The notes beneath the pieces were generated by a model. It did not search any database. It worked only from the letters and a program-made list of their open reading frames with translations, and was not told where the DNA came from. A stretch of 64,000 nucleotides of DNA, from assembly GCF_038002345.1 (NCBI RefSeq), contig NZ_JBBOCJ010000001.1, positions 3,410,001 through 3,474,000 of the forward strand, in the 5' to 3' direction. Shown here in pieces: positions 52,920-62,214 of the stretch. The DNA comes from Paenibacillus sp. FSL M7-0420. GTDB lineage: Bacteria; Bacillota; Bacilli; Paenibacillales; Paenibacillaceae. Numbering within the stretch: the stretch's first letter is position 1; every line of letters begins with the position of its first letter. Position numbers and translations under genes: made by a program.

Positions 52920-55017
52920 ACCATTGTGTTTTGTACCAGGGCCATTCGTACCGCTAAGCCGGTACGTTCAAGCCGGCGGGCATGAGCCCGTCACCATTCC
53001 GGTAAGCCGGGCAGTGGCGGAGTATTTAAGACGGCATCACTCCATTCTGAAGCTGGCCTGTCAGCGCAGTGGCGAGGTGACCTACCTTAACGCAAAGTGG
53101 TCCACACTGTATGAAGATACCGTTGAAGTTGAAGCTGAATCAGCAGGGAACAGCAATACAGCAGAAGGCGTGTTCGTACTTGTCAGCCCGCTGCTTACTA
53201 ATATGTTTCCAGTCGTATCGCACTGGGATAACCATTCAGCAGAGGGAGGAGGCAGGTTCCGCTATGGAGGAACAGACGGCATTGGAACGCTGCGCATGGA
53301 CGAAGCGGGGGAGCAGGTTATTTCCGAGCATCTAAGGCTCTATAACAGTGACGCGGACAGCCCTTATGTATATAACACTGAAGATTATGAGCTGTTTGGG
53401 GAAGGTGAAGCGGAGAAAACACTGAAAACTCCCCAATTCGAGCATTACATCGGGGACCGCTACAGTCTCTATGCAGTCGATGATTTGGTTGCCGTATCCT
53501 TGAGTGACCGTATGCTCAAGACTTACGGATATCCTGTGGTCTTCATTAATGAATCCAGAGAAGAAGGGGCACTGGTAGATGATGCACCTGTATTCCAGCT
53601 GATCAGCAACAGTCTGCTGGTTTCGGAGAACCGCCATAGCCTGGCTTCCTATCTTCTCCCGCCTTATTGGAATCGGGCGAACGCCAAGAGGTATCCGCTG
53701 CTGTTCAATGGTTATTACGACGCCAATGAGAACACCTTCAGTACCGTGGGACCTTCCTTTCTGGAGATCATAGGTAAGACGCTGGCCAGCACGGGCCAGG
53801 GAGTGGTTGGCATTCTCTGGAACGGGGGAGGCTACATCGGAAGCCGTTCCCTGCAAGGCTCAATCTATGGAGGGATCGGGGCGGCAATTGCCAGAGCCCG
53901 GGACCACTATGGCGGTGATGCAGACCAGGTAGTGGCAGTAGGAGGTTCGCGCGGCGGATTGACAGCACTGCTGGCCGGAGGCAACCCGCACCGGCTGCCT
54001 TACCGGGTACGTTACACACTATGCTATGCACCGCCGCTGATTCTTAACGGACTTACCCGTGAGTATGCGGAAGGCGCCTGCCCGCTGATCTGGCATGTAG
54101 CAGAGGTGGACACCGGTTACCGCGATATCTGGAAGGATAACTGGAGGCATCCGGAGACCGGCAGTACCGCAATTGAGACTCTTCTGTGGACACTTACAGG
54201 CGAAAGTGACCCCGGCCGTCTGAAGGAAACTGCCGGACTGGAATCCGAGTTCTTCCTGTCGGGGCTGAAGGCGGGCGGTACGAAGCTGCTGATCAACCAC
54301 GGGACACATGATGCCTTCACTCTGAGCCGGTTCAGCTTTGCTTTTGCCGCACAGGTCCGAAGCTATGGCATTCCGCTGCGTCATGAGATTGGCTACCGTT
54401 TCGGCCATAACAACTGTACGGATCTTTACGAACAGGCAGCCCAATGCCTGAAGGCTCTGCTGCAGGATCAGGAGCTTGACTTCACCGGGACGGTGCATTA
54501 CCGCAGACGCAGTCCGGCTGCAGGGGAATGGGAACAGGCTGAACGGTTCAGTCCGGCCCATCAGCCGGTTTTTCTGGAGGCACCGAAGTTAGTACCCGCA
54601 GGCAGTCCGGTAGCTTGGACACTGTATGGAGAGCAAGGCATGGAATATCGGCTGGAGCTGGAGAGCCTGGATCAGCAGGCATGGGAACAGAACAAGCAAG
54701 TGATCATAAACAAGCGCATCACCCTTGCGTCCGGGGTATTGCCGGACAAGCGGCATCCCCTTGAAGTCTGCTCATGGCAGGAGGGGATAAGCCCATCCGC
54801 TGACGGATTAAGTGCAGGTTATTATCTGTACGGGCTAACCTACAGGCTGAGGGGCGAACTGGACTGGACCGAAGTCTCACCTTCTCGGGTGCCGCAGCCG
54901 GGTGTAGAGCCGCAGTCGCTTCTCCGCATTCTGGAGGAACAGCCTAATCCGGCTAGCGAGGCCTTCCGCGCGGAAGCGGCTGTGCTGTGCATCAGCTCCG
55001 GGCTGTCTGAAGCCTGA
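52912..55017 (+). CDS. alpha/beta hydrolase of the prolyl-oligopeptidase/esterase type
   Basis: This 701-residue protein has no signal peptide and an irregular beta-rich N-terminal half. The hydrolase core shows VVAVGGSRGGLTALLAG (nucleophile Ser346 in G-x-S-x-G), the probable acid/loop LLINHGTHDAFTLSRFS and the catalytic His in YRFGHNNCTDLYEQ. The C-terminal ~170 residues form an additional beta domain. The start ATG overlaps the GH2 stop; AGGAG is placed just upstream. It may remove an ester or peptide decoration from the glycan handled by this operon. The substrate is not visible, and the length exceeds most simple esterases. Confidence 0.78.
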   Translation: MSKPLCFVPGPFVPLSRYVQAGGHEPVTIPVSRAVAEYLRRHHSILKLACQRSGEVTYLNAKWSTLYEDTVEVEAESAGNSNTAEGVFVLVSPLLTNMFPVVSHWDNHSAEGGGRFRYGGTDGIGTLRMDEAGEQVISEHLRLYNSDADSPYVYNTEDYELFGEGEAEKTLKTPQFEHYIGDRYSLYAVDDLVAVSLSDRMLKTYGYPVVFINESREEGALVDDAPVFQLISNSLLVSENRHSLASYLLPPYWNRANAKRYPLLFNGYYDANENTFSTVGPSFLEIIGKTLASTGQGVVGILWNGGGYIGSRSLQGSIYGGIGAAIARARDHYGGDADQVVAVGGSRGGLTALLAGGNPHRLPYRVRYTLCYAPPLILNGLTREYAEGACPLIWHVAEVDTGYRDIWKDNWRHPETGSTAIETLLWTLTGESDPGRLKETAGLESEFFLSGLKAGGTKLLINHGTHDAFTLSRFSFAFAAQVRSYGIPLRHEIGYRFGHNNCTDLYEQAAQCLKALLQDQELDFTGTVHYRRRSPAAGEWEQAERFSPAHQPVFLEAPKLVPAGSPVAWTLYGEQGMEYRLELESLDQQAWEQNKQVIINKRITLASGVLPDKRHPLEVCSWQEGISPSADGLSAGYYLYGLTYRLRGELDWTEVSPSRVPQPGVEPQSLLRILEEQPNPASEAFRAEAAVLCISSGLSEA

Positions 55018-55031
55018 GTAATACGTAGCTT

Positions 55032-55087
55032 TACAAACGCTTTCGCAGGGTTACCGGATTTCAGGTTTCAGGAGGAAGCGCTATCAT
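55032..55087 (+). promoter_or_regulatory. shared operator/promoter, copy 2 (permease operon)
   Basis: TACAAACGCTTTCGCAG starts at 55032; TATCAT starts 50 bases later at 55082. TTTCAG lies 17 bases before TATCAT and could serve as a weak -35. Confidence 0.55.
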
Positions 55088-55158
55088 TTAGGTATAACAC
55101 CGATACAACGCCTGACCCGAGTGAATCAATAGCTTCGGGAGGAAGGAAGGACAGGAGC

Positions 55159-56091
55159 ATGATTGGAAGAATCACTGAACCACAGCCTTTTATGGCTAAG
55201 AAGAAGAACGGGAATCCTGTGCGGCGTCTGCTCAGAGATTGGTCATCCTGGATACTGATAGTGCCAACAGTGTTTGTCTTTTTCTTTTTTTCCTGGCAAC
55301 CGCTCGTCAAAGGGATTGTGCTCTCTTTTTTCAACACCGAGGGTTATAATGCCGTTAGTTTTGCCGGACTGCAGAACTACAAGGATGTGATTCAGAATTC
55401 GGCATTTCAGCAGACGCTGACCAATTCATTTATGTATGTGATCTGGTCGCTGCTGATCGGCTTTGCCGTCCCGATTGTAGTCGCTGTTGTGATTAATGAA
55501 CTCAGACACGGGAAGTCATTTTTCCGTTTTTCCGTCTTTTTTCCAAGTATGGTTCCCGGTATTGCCGCTTCAATGTTATGGATGTTCCTGTTTGAGCCCG
55601 GAGAAGGCGGTCTGCTGAATAGTATGCTCAGTGCCTTGGGCTTCCCGGTACAGCAGTGGCTCCAGGACCCGAAGATGACCATTATGCTGATTATATTCAC
55701 AATCACCTGGCGGAATTTCGGAGGGACGGTGCTGCTCTATCTGGCAAGCCTTCAGAGCATCAATCATGATCTGTATGAAGCAGCTTCGATCGACGGGGCC
55801 AATGTATGGCGGCGCTTCAGAAGCATTACCCTTCCGCAAATCTCCAGCATGATCGGACTGATGATGATTCTGCAGATCAGCGGGGTATTTCAGATCTTCA
55901 ATGAACCGCTGGTCATGACTGAGGGCGGACCGAATAATGCCTCAATGACGTTGATGCTCCAAAGCTATTATTATGCGTTCCGGAGTTTTGAAGCAGGCCA
56001 TTCTATGGCGCTGGGGGTTATTACTTTTCTTATCCTGATGGTGCTTACCGTTATTTATTTCAGGCTGGATAAGAAATTGAACAGGGAGTAG
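55159..56091 (+). CDS. sugar ABC transporter permease (UgpA/MalF type)
   Basis: This 310-residue CUT1 permease starts with a charged cytoplasmic tail, then WILIVPTVFVFFFFSWQPLV. Further helices follow, with the EAA loop YEAASIDGANVWRRFRSITLP and the motif EPLVMTEGGPNNASMTL, all typical of UgpA/MalF. AGGAG precedes the ATG. It starts 142 bases after the hydrolase gene and has its own operator/promoter. It pairs with the next gene to form the pore. Confidence 0.93.
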   Translation: MIGRITEPQPFMAKKKNGNPVRRLLRDWSSWILIVPTVFVFFFFSWQPLVKGIVLSFFNTEGYNAVSFAGLQNYKDVIQNSAFQQTLTNSFMYVIWSLLIGFAVPIVVAVVINELRHGKSFFRFSVFFPSMVPGIAASMLWMFLFEPGEGGLLNSMLSALGFPVQQWLQDPKMTIMLIIFTITWRNFGGTVLLYLASLQSINHDLYEAASIDGANVWRRFRSITLPQISSMIGLMMILQISGVFQIFNEPLVMTEGGPNNASMTLMLQSYYYAFRSFEAGHSMALGVITFLILMVLTVIYFRLDKKLNRE

Positions 56092-56096
56092 AAGCC

Positions 56097-56981
56097 ATGA
56101 AAACAAATGAAGCTTACGGCATTATCGGCAATATTGAATACAGATCACCCTGGGTGCGCCTGCTCTACTGGGGCTTGTTCCTTCTGATGCTTGCGCTCGC
56201 CGCCGTCTGTATCCTGCCTCCCGTCTGGATTATGGTCTCAAGCCTGAAGGACATTAAGGAGTTCTACGCGATTCCGCCTACCTTGATTCCCCGCACCTTT
56301 GATATCAGCAAGCTGTGGGAGACCTGGCAGGAGTTCAATTTTCTCAGTTACTATTTGAATACCGCTTACCTGGCTGCCGGTTCTGTACTGTTCTGTCTTA
56401 CCTTTAACGGGCTGGCCGGGTATTTCTTCTCCAAGCTGAAGCCGCGCGGGAGCGCGCTCTTGTTCGTGCTGATTGTATGGACGATGATGGTTCCGAATAC
56501 GGTGGGAATGGTGCCGCTGTTCAAGAACCTGATTGATTTTCCGCTGCTGCATGTGAATCTGACCAATACCTTCTGGCCGATGTGGTTCATGGCTGCTGTG
56601 AATCCGGTGGTGATTCTGATCTTCAAGAACTTCTTCGACTCTATTCCCCAGGCACTGCTGGAAGCGGCCAAGATAGACGGGGCGAGCACCATCGGCATCT
56701 TTATCCGGGTGATCCTTCCGCTCAGCGGCCCGGTCATGGCTACGATTACGATACTTACGATGAATAGTGTATGGCAGGATTTCTTTTGGCCCTTCATGGT
56801 ACTGAAGGATAAATCGACCTGGTCGGTCATTGTGGCCATCTATAATTTGAAAGCGACATTACCGCAGGACATTCAGTTTATTGCCCTGACGTTTGCCATC
56901 CTGCCGCCGATTCTGCTGTTTATTTTTTTCCAAAGGTACATTATGAACGGGCAAGCCTTCGGCGGCAGCATCAAAGGTTAA
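56097..56981 (+). CDS. sugar ABC transporter permease (UgpE/MalG type)
   Basis: This 294-residue permease has a first helix LLYWGLFLLMLALAAVCILP, IWTMMVPNTVGMVPLFKNLI and the EAA loop LEAAKIDGASTIGIFIRVILP, and ends in FFQRYIMNGQAFGGSIKG, a hallmark of UgpE/MalG proteins. It follows its partner by 5 bases. No ATPase gene is nearby; a shared MsmX-like ATPase is likely to drive it. Confidence 0.93.
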   Translation: MKTNEAYGIIGNIEYRSPWVRLLYWGLFLLMLALAAVCILPPVWIMVSSLKDIKEFYAIPPTLIPRTFDISKLWETWQEFNFLSYYLNTAYLAAGSVLFCLTFNGLAGYFFSKLKPRGSALLFVLIVWTMMVPNTVGMVPLFKNLIDFPLLHVNLTNTFWPMWFMAAVNPVVILIFKNFFDSIPQALLEAAKIDGASTIGIFIRVILPLSGPVMATITILTMNSVWQDFFWPFMVLKDKSTWSVIVAIYNLKATLPQDIQFIALTFAILPPILLFIFFQRYIMNGQAFGGSIKG

Positions 56982-56992
56982 TGTCACCCGAT

Positions 56993-57049
56993 CACAAACC
57001 ATTTCACAGTTTTGCCCCGTAGGGCGCTCTAAAGGGCGCATGGTAAGAT
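56993..57049 (+). promoter_or_regulatory. shared operator/promoter, copy 3 (binding-protein gene)
   Basis: CACAAACCATTTCACAG starts at 56993; TAAGAT, a -10-like hexamer, starts 51 bases later at 57044. Confidence 0.5.
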
Positions 57050-57120
57050 GATTTCAGAATTAAAGAAAGCGCTTTACAAAATGCAGAATTGCTATAAGAA
57101 TAATTCTAGGGGGAATTACA

Positions 57121-58548
57121 TTGAGAATGGCACACACCAAGAAACTAACCGCAACACTGGCGCTCACACTGCTGCTTACTGCCGGACTGGCCGGCTGCGG
57201 CGGCTCCAATGAAGGGAAAACAGGCGGGAGCGGAAATGCAGCAGCCAGCAAACAGGTTACGATTAAGGTCAGTAACTGGCCGAAGCCGAATGAGGAAGCC
57301 AAGATCGCCCAGTATGAACAGCTCATGGCGAAGATGAAAACTAATTATCCGAACATTACAGTGGATAAGGATGAATGGGGCTACGACGTCAGCTCGTTCC
57401 TGCCCAAAGCTGCGAGCGGGCAGCTTCCAACGGTATATGAGACCTTTTTCACCGAAACAAGCAAAATCATCAAAGCTAATTACGCAGCGGATATCACGGA
57501 CATGATGAAGAAGTATGGATATGACAAGGCCATTAACCCGGATCTTCTAAAAATGGTGACCAAGGACGGCAAGTATTACGGGATTCCGAAGGACGGCTAT
57601 GTCATCGGCATGCTCTACAATGTGAATCTCTTCAAGGAAGCGGGCCTTCTGGATGATAAGGGGATTCCGAAGTTCCCCAAAACATATGAGGAGCTGGCGG
57701 AAACTGCGCAGATCATCAAGCAAAAGACCGGCAAAGCCGGAATGTTCCTGCCAACGAAGAGCGGCCAGGGCGGCTGGATGTTCATGAATATTGCCTGGGC
57801 TTACGGTGCGGAATTCGAGAAGCAGGTTGACGGTAAATGGAAGGCTGTATTCAATTCTCCCGAGGCGGCTGCAGCTCTGCAATATGTGAAGGATTTGAAA
57901 TGGAAATACAATGTGCTGCCGGATAACAATCTGGTGGATGTGACCAATGACATGTTCCGTATGCTCGGCACCGATCAGGTTGCCATGAGCTTCGGCACCA
58001 ACGACTGGCCTCCGGTCATCCAGCAGCAGACCAAGATGTCCAAGGACAATATTGCCATGTCAGCACTGCCTGTAGGACCGATTGGACAACCTGTTACCCT
58101 GCTGGGGGGCGGCCTGTATATGTTCTCGCCGAATGTAACACCAGAGCAGATTGATGCCGGATTCAAATGGCTGAAGACCTACGGGTTCACACCAGAATCA
58201 TCAGAGGAGGCTCTGACCGGCTGGGATATCGAGAAGAAGACACTCAGCGATCAGGGGCTGATCGTCGGCCCTTACGGGCTGCGGATCTGGACCGATGAGA
58301 AGCGTATAGGTGAGGAACAGAAAATTCTCGACAAATACAACAACGTGAATCTGGACATGTTCCGTGATTATATGGACAACGGCAGCAAGGGGATGCGGGC
58401 GGAGGAACCCGTCAATGCCCAGGAATTGTATCAGAAGCTGGATGTCGTGCTGCAATCCGTGCTAACAGACAAGAATGCAGATCCGCAGAAGATCCTGGAC
58501 AAGGCGGCTGAAGAATTCCAGCGGGATTATCTCGATAAGGTAAAATAA
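57121..58548 (+). CDS. extracellular sugar-binding lipoprotein (CUT1)
   Basis: This 475-residue protein has a lipoprotein signal ending LLTAGLAGCGGSN, which gives a lipid-anchored Cys, then the type 1 solute-binding domain. The pattern ITVDKDEWGYDVSSFLPKAASG and GGWMFMNIAWAYGAEF is that of oligosaccharide-binding proteins. TTG 57121 is favoured because GGGGG lies 7 bases upstream; ATG 57127 is an alternative. It should deliver ligand to the two preceding permeases, although it has its own operator/promoter, which would allow higher expression. Confidence 0.92.
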   Translation: MRMAHTKKLTATLALTLLLTAGLAGCGGSNEGKTGGSGNAAASKQVTIKVSNWPKPNEEAKIAQYEQLMAKMKTNYPNITVDKDEWGYDVSSFLPKAASGQLPTVYETFFTETSKIIKANYAADITDMMKKYGYDKAINPDLLKMVTKDGKYYGIPKDGYVIGMLYNVNLFKEAGLLDDKGIPKFPKTYEELAETAQIIKQKTGKAGMFLPTKSGQGGWMFMNIAWAYGAEFEKQVDGKWKAVFNSPEAAAALQYVKDLKWKYNVLPDNNLVDVTNDMFRMLGTDQVAMSFGTNDWPPVIQQQTKMSKDNIAMSALPVGPIGQPVTLLGGGLYMFSPNVTPEQIDAGFKWLKTYGFTPESSEEALTGWDIEKKTLSDQGLIVGPYGLRIWTDEKRIGEEQKILDKYNNVNLDMFRDYMDNGSKGMRAEEPVNAQELYQKLDVVLQSVLTDKNADPQKILDKAAEEFQRDYLDKVK

Positions 58549-58627
58549 AACGCAGTCAAACACCGGCGCCGTCCTTCTGAAGGGCGGCGATGCCGTTTAT
58601 ATGAAGGTGAAGGGAGATAGGGATAAC

Positions 58628-61090
58628 ATGGCAGCAAAAGAATGGGGAGACTGGAGCGCCCGCTGGATCTGGCTGCAGGAAGAGCAAGAAACTACGGATA
58701 GGGAAGCGCGGCATGAGCGGGTATATTTCCGCAGAGTGTTTGAGCTGCCAGCCGGTACCGGAAAGGCTTACAGTATGAATGTGGCCATTACCGCAGACAG
58801 CCGCTACAGGCTGTTCGTCAATGGGCAGCGTCAATGGGCCGGTCCTTGCAAGGGGCATGAACATGTACACTATTATGAGGAATACAGCGTGGAGGGCGTC
58901 CTGCAGCCGGGAATCAATGTGATTGCTGTTACTGTGGTTCATTATGCCGGGACCGCTCCCTTTGAAATGGGGGAAGACGGTCCTTTATCGGTATGGCGTT
59001 CAGAGCAAGGCGGTCTGCTTGTAGAAGCGGAGATTACAGCGGACGGGCAGCTTGTGCAGGAACTGCCTACAGATACCTCCTGGAAATGTATCCGGGATCA
59101 CGGCTACCGGCTCCGCCCGTTTCCGATGATGCGCTGGATGGGCGGATTGGAGGAGACCGCAGGGGACACAGCACTCCGGGACTGGATGCTGCCGGAATAT
59201 GATGACAGTGCCTGGAGTGCTGCCCGGGTGGTGCAGCCGGTAAGGGATGAATACGGTCAATTAACCCCCTGGCAGCTGGCCCGGCGTCCGGTTCCGCTGC
59301 TCTATGAGCAGGAACAATGCTTCCTGAAGCTGATGCGCAGCAGCTGCGGGGAGGGGGATGCCCTCTTCACGGCCGGGCATAGCCTGGAGCTGAAGAATGG
59401 AGCCGGATGCACTTCCTCTTCTATTGTAGTGCCTGCTCAAGGTGTACTTGTCCAGGCGGGAGAGCAGCTCTGGCTGGAGCTGGATGCAGGCGAGCTGACG
59501 ACAGGTTATCCGCAGCTTAAGCTCCAGGGTGGCGGAGGCAGCCTCATTACACTCCAGTACGCCGAATGCTACGAAGAAGAGACAGGGAATGAGGAAATCC
59601 GCCGCAAAGCCGTCCGCGATGAGATGAGGGAACAGGTATTGCGGGGCGGTCACGACAGCTACCAGCCGGCCGGTTACGGTACAGAAGTCCAGCCCGAAGT
59701 ATATGAGCCTTTCTGGTTCCGTACCTTCCGTTATGTGAGGCTGGAGGTTCATGCCGGACACGAACCGCTGAGGATAACCGGACTCAGCTACAGGGAGACC
59801 GGATATCCGCTCCAGCTGCAAGGAAGCTTTCACTGCTCGGATGAACGGTATAACCGCCTCTGGGAGCTGTGTGTGCGGACGCTCAGGCGCTGTATGCACG
59901 AGACCTATGAGGACACTCCCTATTATGAACAGCTGCAATACACTATGGATACCAAGCTGATGATGGAATTTACGTACCTGCTGTCAGGAGACGACAGGCT
60001 GGCCCGCAGGGCTATGGAGGATTACAGAGCATCACAGCTGCCAAGCGGAATGCTGCAAAGCCGCTACCCCTCAGTGCTGCCGCAAGTCATTCCTTCCTTC
60101 TCCCTGTACTGGATCGGAATGATACATGATCACTACAGGTCCTTCAGGGATGTGGCTCTGGTGAAGCATTACCGGCCAGCCATACTCTCAGTGCTGGACT
60201 GGTTCGATCAGCGGCTGACTCCGCAAGGACTGGTCGACCGGACTCCGCGCCAATACTGGAATTATTACGACTGGGTAGAAGAATGGCCGCTCGGCGCACC
60301 GGATTGCACGAATCAGGCACCTGCCACTCTTATGAGTCTAATGTATGCCTATACGCTGGGGCAAGCGGCTGAGCTGCTGGAAGCCAGCGGCTGGACACAG
60401 ATTGCCGCTGAACTGGGCCAGCGCAAGGCCGCAGTCAACGCTGCGGTATTGGATAACTGCCGCCAAGCGGACGGTCCGTTCTTCCGCGACAGCCCGGAGG
60501 CAGGACCAGAGATACAGCTTAGCCAGCACACGCAGCTCTGGGCGGTGCTTGCCGGTACTGTGTCTGCTGCGGAAGGAGAGACTCTGCTGCAAACGGTACT
60601 GACCCATACGCCGATGGCTAAGCTCTCGCTGCCGATGAGCTATTATCTGTTCCGCGCGCTGGAGCTTTGCGGGATGTATGACCGGTCTTTCGGGCTATGG
60701 GCACGCTGGTTGAAGCAGCTGGAGCTGGGTCTGACCACACTTCCCGAGATCGACTCTGCCGACACCAGAAGCGACTGCCATGCCTGGAGCGCACTGCCGA
60801 TTACTGAATTCACCAGAGGAATATTGGGGGTCCGGCAGGAAAATGATGGCATCGTCTTGCAGCCTCATTGCGGAGAGCTACAATACGCCAGCGGAGCCGT
60901 AAGCACAGATCTGGGGCTTATAACCGTGAGCTGGGAGATCACTACCGAAGAAGAGATTGAAGTGTTCCACTTGGAAGCCGTCTGGACAGCCGGCTCAGCC
61001 ATTACTGTTATTCTGCCGAATGGAGAGGTACAGAAGACGGATACCGGTTTGCTTGAAGTAGAGATCGACATTAGCGGCTTTAACTGCTAG
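58628..61090 (+). CDS. alpha-L-rhamnosidase (GH78-like)
   Basis: This 820-residue cytoplasmic enzyme has an N-terminal beta domain (SRYRLFVNGQRQWAGPCKGH), then the rhamnosidase central helix barrel with HETYEDTPYYEQLQYTMDTK, which includes the acidic general-acid region of this family, and YWNYYDWVEEWPLGAPDCTN. The C-terminal rhamnosidase domain has SADTRSDCHAWSALPITEFT and ends in a beta sandwich. ATG 58628 is preferred over ATG 58601 because AGGGAT lies just before it, but either may be used. It would release L-rhamnose from imported oligosaccharide, which fits aldA and lutABC nearby. Family assignment is firm, exact linkage is not. Confidence 0.85.
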   Translation: MAAKEWGDWSARWIWLQEEQETTDREARHERVYFRRVFELPAGTGKAYSMNVAITADSRYRLFVNGQRQWAGPCKGHEHVHYYEEYSVEGVLQPGINVIAVTVVHYAGTAPFEMGEDGPLSVWRSEQGGLLVEAEITADGQLVQELPTDTSWKCIRDHGYRLRPFPMMRWMGGLEETAGDTALRDWMLPEYDDSAWSAARVVQPVRDEYGQLTPWQLARRPVPLLYEQEQCFLKLMRSSCGEGDALFTAGHSLELKNGAGCTSSSIVVPAQGVLVQAGEQLWLELDAGELTTGYPQLKLQGGGGSLITLQYAECYEEETGNEEIRRKAVRDEMREQVLRGGHDSYQPAGYGTEVQPEVYEPFWFRTFRYVRLEVHAGHEPLRITGLSYRETGYPLQLQGSFHCSDERYNRLWELCVRTLRRCMHETYEDTPYYEQLQYTMDTKLMMEFTYLLSGDDRLARRAMEDYRASQLPSGMLQSRYPSVLPQVIPSFSLYWIGMIHDHYRSFRDVALVKHYRPAILSVLDWFDQRLTPQGLVDRTPRQYWNYYDWVEEWPLGAPDCTNQAPATLMSLMYAYTLGQAAELLEASGWTQIAAELGQRKAAVNAAVLDNCRQADGPFFRDSPEAGPEIQLSQHTQLWAVLAGTVSAAEGETLLQTVLTHTPMAKLSLPMSYYLFRALELCGMYDRSFGLWARWLKQLELGLTTLPEIDSADTRSDCHAWSALPITEFTRGILGVRQENDGIVLQPHCGELQYASGAVSTDLGLITVSWEITTEEEIEVFHLEAVWTAGSAITVILPNGEVQKTDTGLLEVEIDISGFNC

Positions 61091-61140
61091 TCTTATTTCA
61101 GCTCAGTACACTCTAACACCGGAAGGGGATGGGGAAGCCT

Positions 61141-62136
61141 ATGTTCAGATCGTTCGGCCGCAACATCCGCCTCGTCCTGGTGTTGTTCATTACGGTCTAT
61201 ATCTCTGCTTCAAGCTTCATTCTGTTCCGCAATATGGAGCACCGTAGCCTGGATATGCTCAGGCAGTTGTCTGTCCAGTACACCGGCCAGCAGCATAAGA
61301 ATACACTGCTGTTCATGAACTGGCTGGAAGAGACCTCCAAGCTGATCTCCAATAATCAGGTGGTACAACAAGCGCTGAAGAAACCAGCGTATGACGGGGC
61401 CATCTCACCGATACTGGAAGGGATACGTTCTTCCAGCAGTGATATACTCGGCATTTACATTTGGGGGGAAGCAGGCGCAGCTTATTCTTCCAGCAATGTG
61501 TCGGGGCTGCTCCCGTTCACCGAGATCAAGAAGGACCCGGGAATGAAGCAATTCCTGGGAGATCGTGAGCAGACCTTACGCTGGACGGTCCTGAACCGGG
61601 AACAGCTGATGAATGCGCCTACGGATCTGCGTGACCGTCTGCTGCTTGAAGTGAAAATTCAGGATGCGGGAGGACGGGTCCTTGGTCTGCTCTCCCTTGA
61701 AGTGGAGATTGGCAAGCTGTACAGCTTCTACCTGTCAGACAAGAATTCGATCTACGGGGAGAATGAGGTCTACCTGCTGAAGGGTAACGGGGAGCTGCTG
61801 AAGGCAGCGGATATGCCCCTGGTGCGTCTTAAGGAAATCGGAGCAGCGCTGGCCACACCGGGGAAAAGCAGCCTGAATGAAACGGGCTTAAAGGAGCGCG
61901 AAACAGCAGACGGCCTAATTCTGCTCTATCCGCTGCCCGACTCAGAGGATCAGATTGTCACCTATATCTCTGCTGACGGCATGAACGCAGAGCTGCGGGC
62001 GTTCAAATATATCATGCTGGCATTGAACACCGCAGTATTCCTATTGTTCTGGCTGCTGATTTCTATGCTGAGCGGAAGTATTGTCAATCCGTTGAACCAG
62101 CTATACCTGAAGATCAATTCAACAATGAAAGAGTAA
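61141..62136 (+). CDS. kinase-less sensor protein (sensor module of a YesM-type kinase)
   Basis: This 331-residue protein has a transmembrane segment at about 6-26, an extracytoplasmic Cache-like region of about 260 residues, a second transmembrane segment at about 290-311 and the first residues of a HAMP-like linker (NPLNQLYLKINSTMKE), then a stop. No histidine-kinase or ATPase domain follows, and no continuation is visible in any frame before the convergent kinase gene. It therefore looks like a truncated YesM-type kinase or a stand-alone sensor. ATG 61141 is chosen because GGGGAAG lies shortly before it; ATG 61129 is an alternative. It starts 50 bases after the rhamnosidase gene. Confidence 0.75.
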   Translation: MFRSFGRNIRLVLVLFITVYISASSFILFRNMEHRSLDMLRQLSVQYTGQQHKNTLLFMNWLEETSKLISNNQVVQQALKKPAYDGAISPILEGIRSSSSDILGIYIWGEAGAAYSSSNVSGLLPFTEIKKDPGMKQFLGDREQTLRWTVLNREQLMNAPTDLRDRLLLEVKIQDAGGRVLGLLSLEVEIGKLYSFYLSDKNSIYGENEVYLLKGNGELLKAADMPLVRLKEIGAALATPGKSSLNETGLKERETADGLILLYPLPDSEDQIVTYISADGMNAELRAFKYIMLALNTAVFLLFWLLISMLSGSIVNPLNQLYLKINSTMKE

Positions 62137-62149
62137 GCCCTTTGTTTTT

Positions 62150-62196
62150 GAGCAGGATTCAACTTAAGCGCGCTTGGGTGGATGTTGATCCTGCTT
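62150..62196. other. inverted repeat between convergent genes
   Basis: GAGCAGGATTCAAC (62150-62163) is complementary to GTTGATCCTGCTT (62184-62196) with one bulged base. Neither strand has a U-run directly after the stem, so I do not call it a standard terminator, although it lies where both transcripts end. Confidence 0.55.
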
Positions 62197-62214
62197 AAAC
62201 ACACTGCCCTGATC

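Noticed and set aside
57064..57080. GAAAGCGCTTTAC as a catabolite-response element
   Set aside because: It has the AAGCGCTT core, but the right end departs from the consensus at two positions; evidence is too weak for a separate call.
62150..62196. Hairpin as a bidirectional terminator
   Set aside because: The stem is good but no U-run follows it on either strand; the T-rich stretch on the plus strand precedes the stem.
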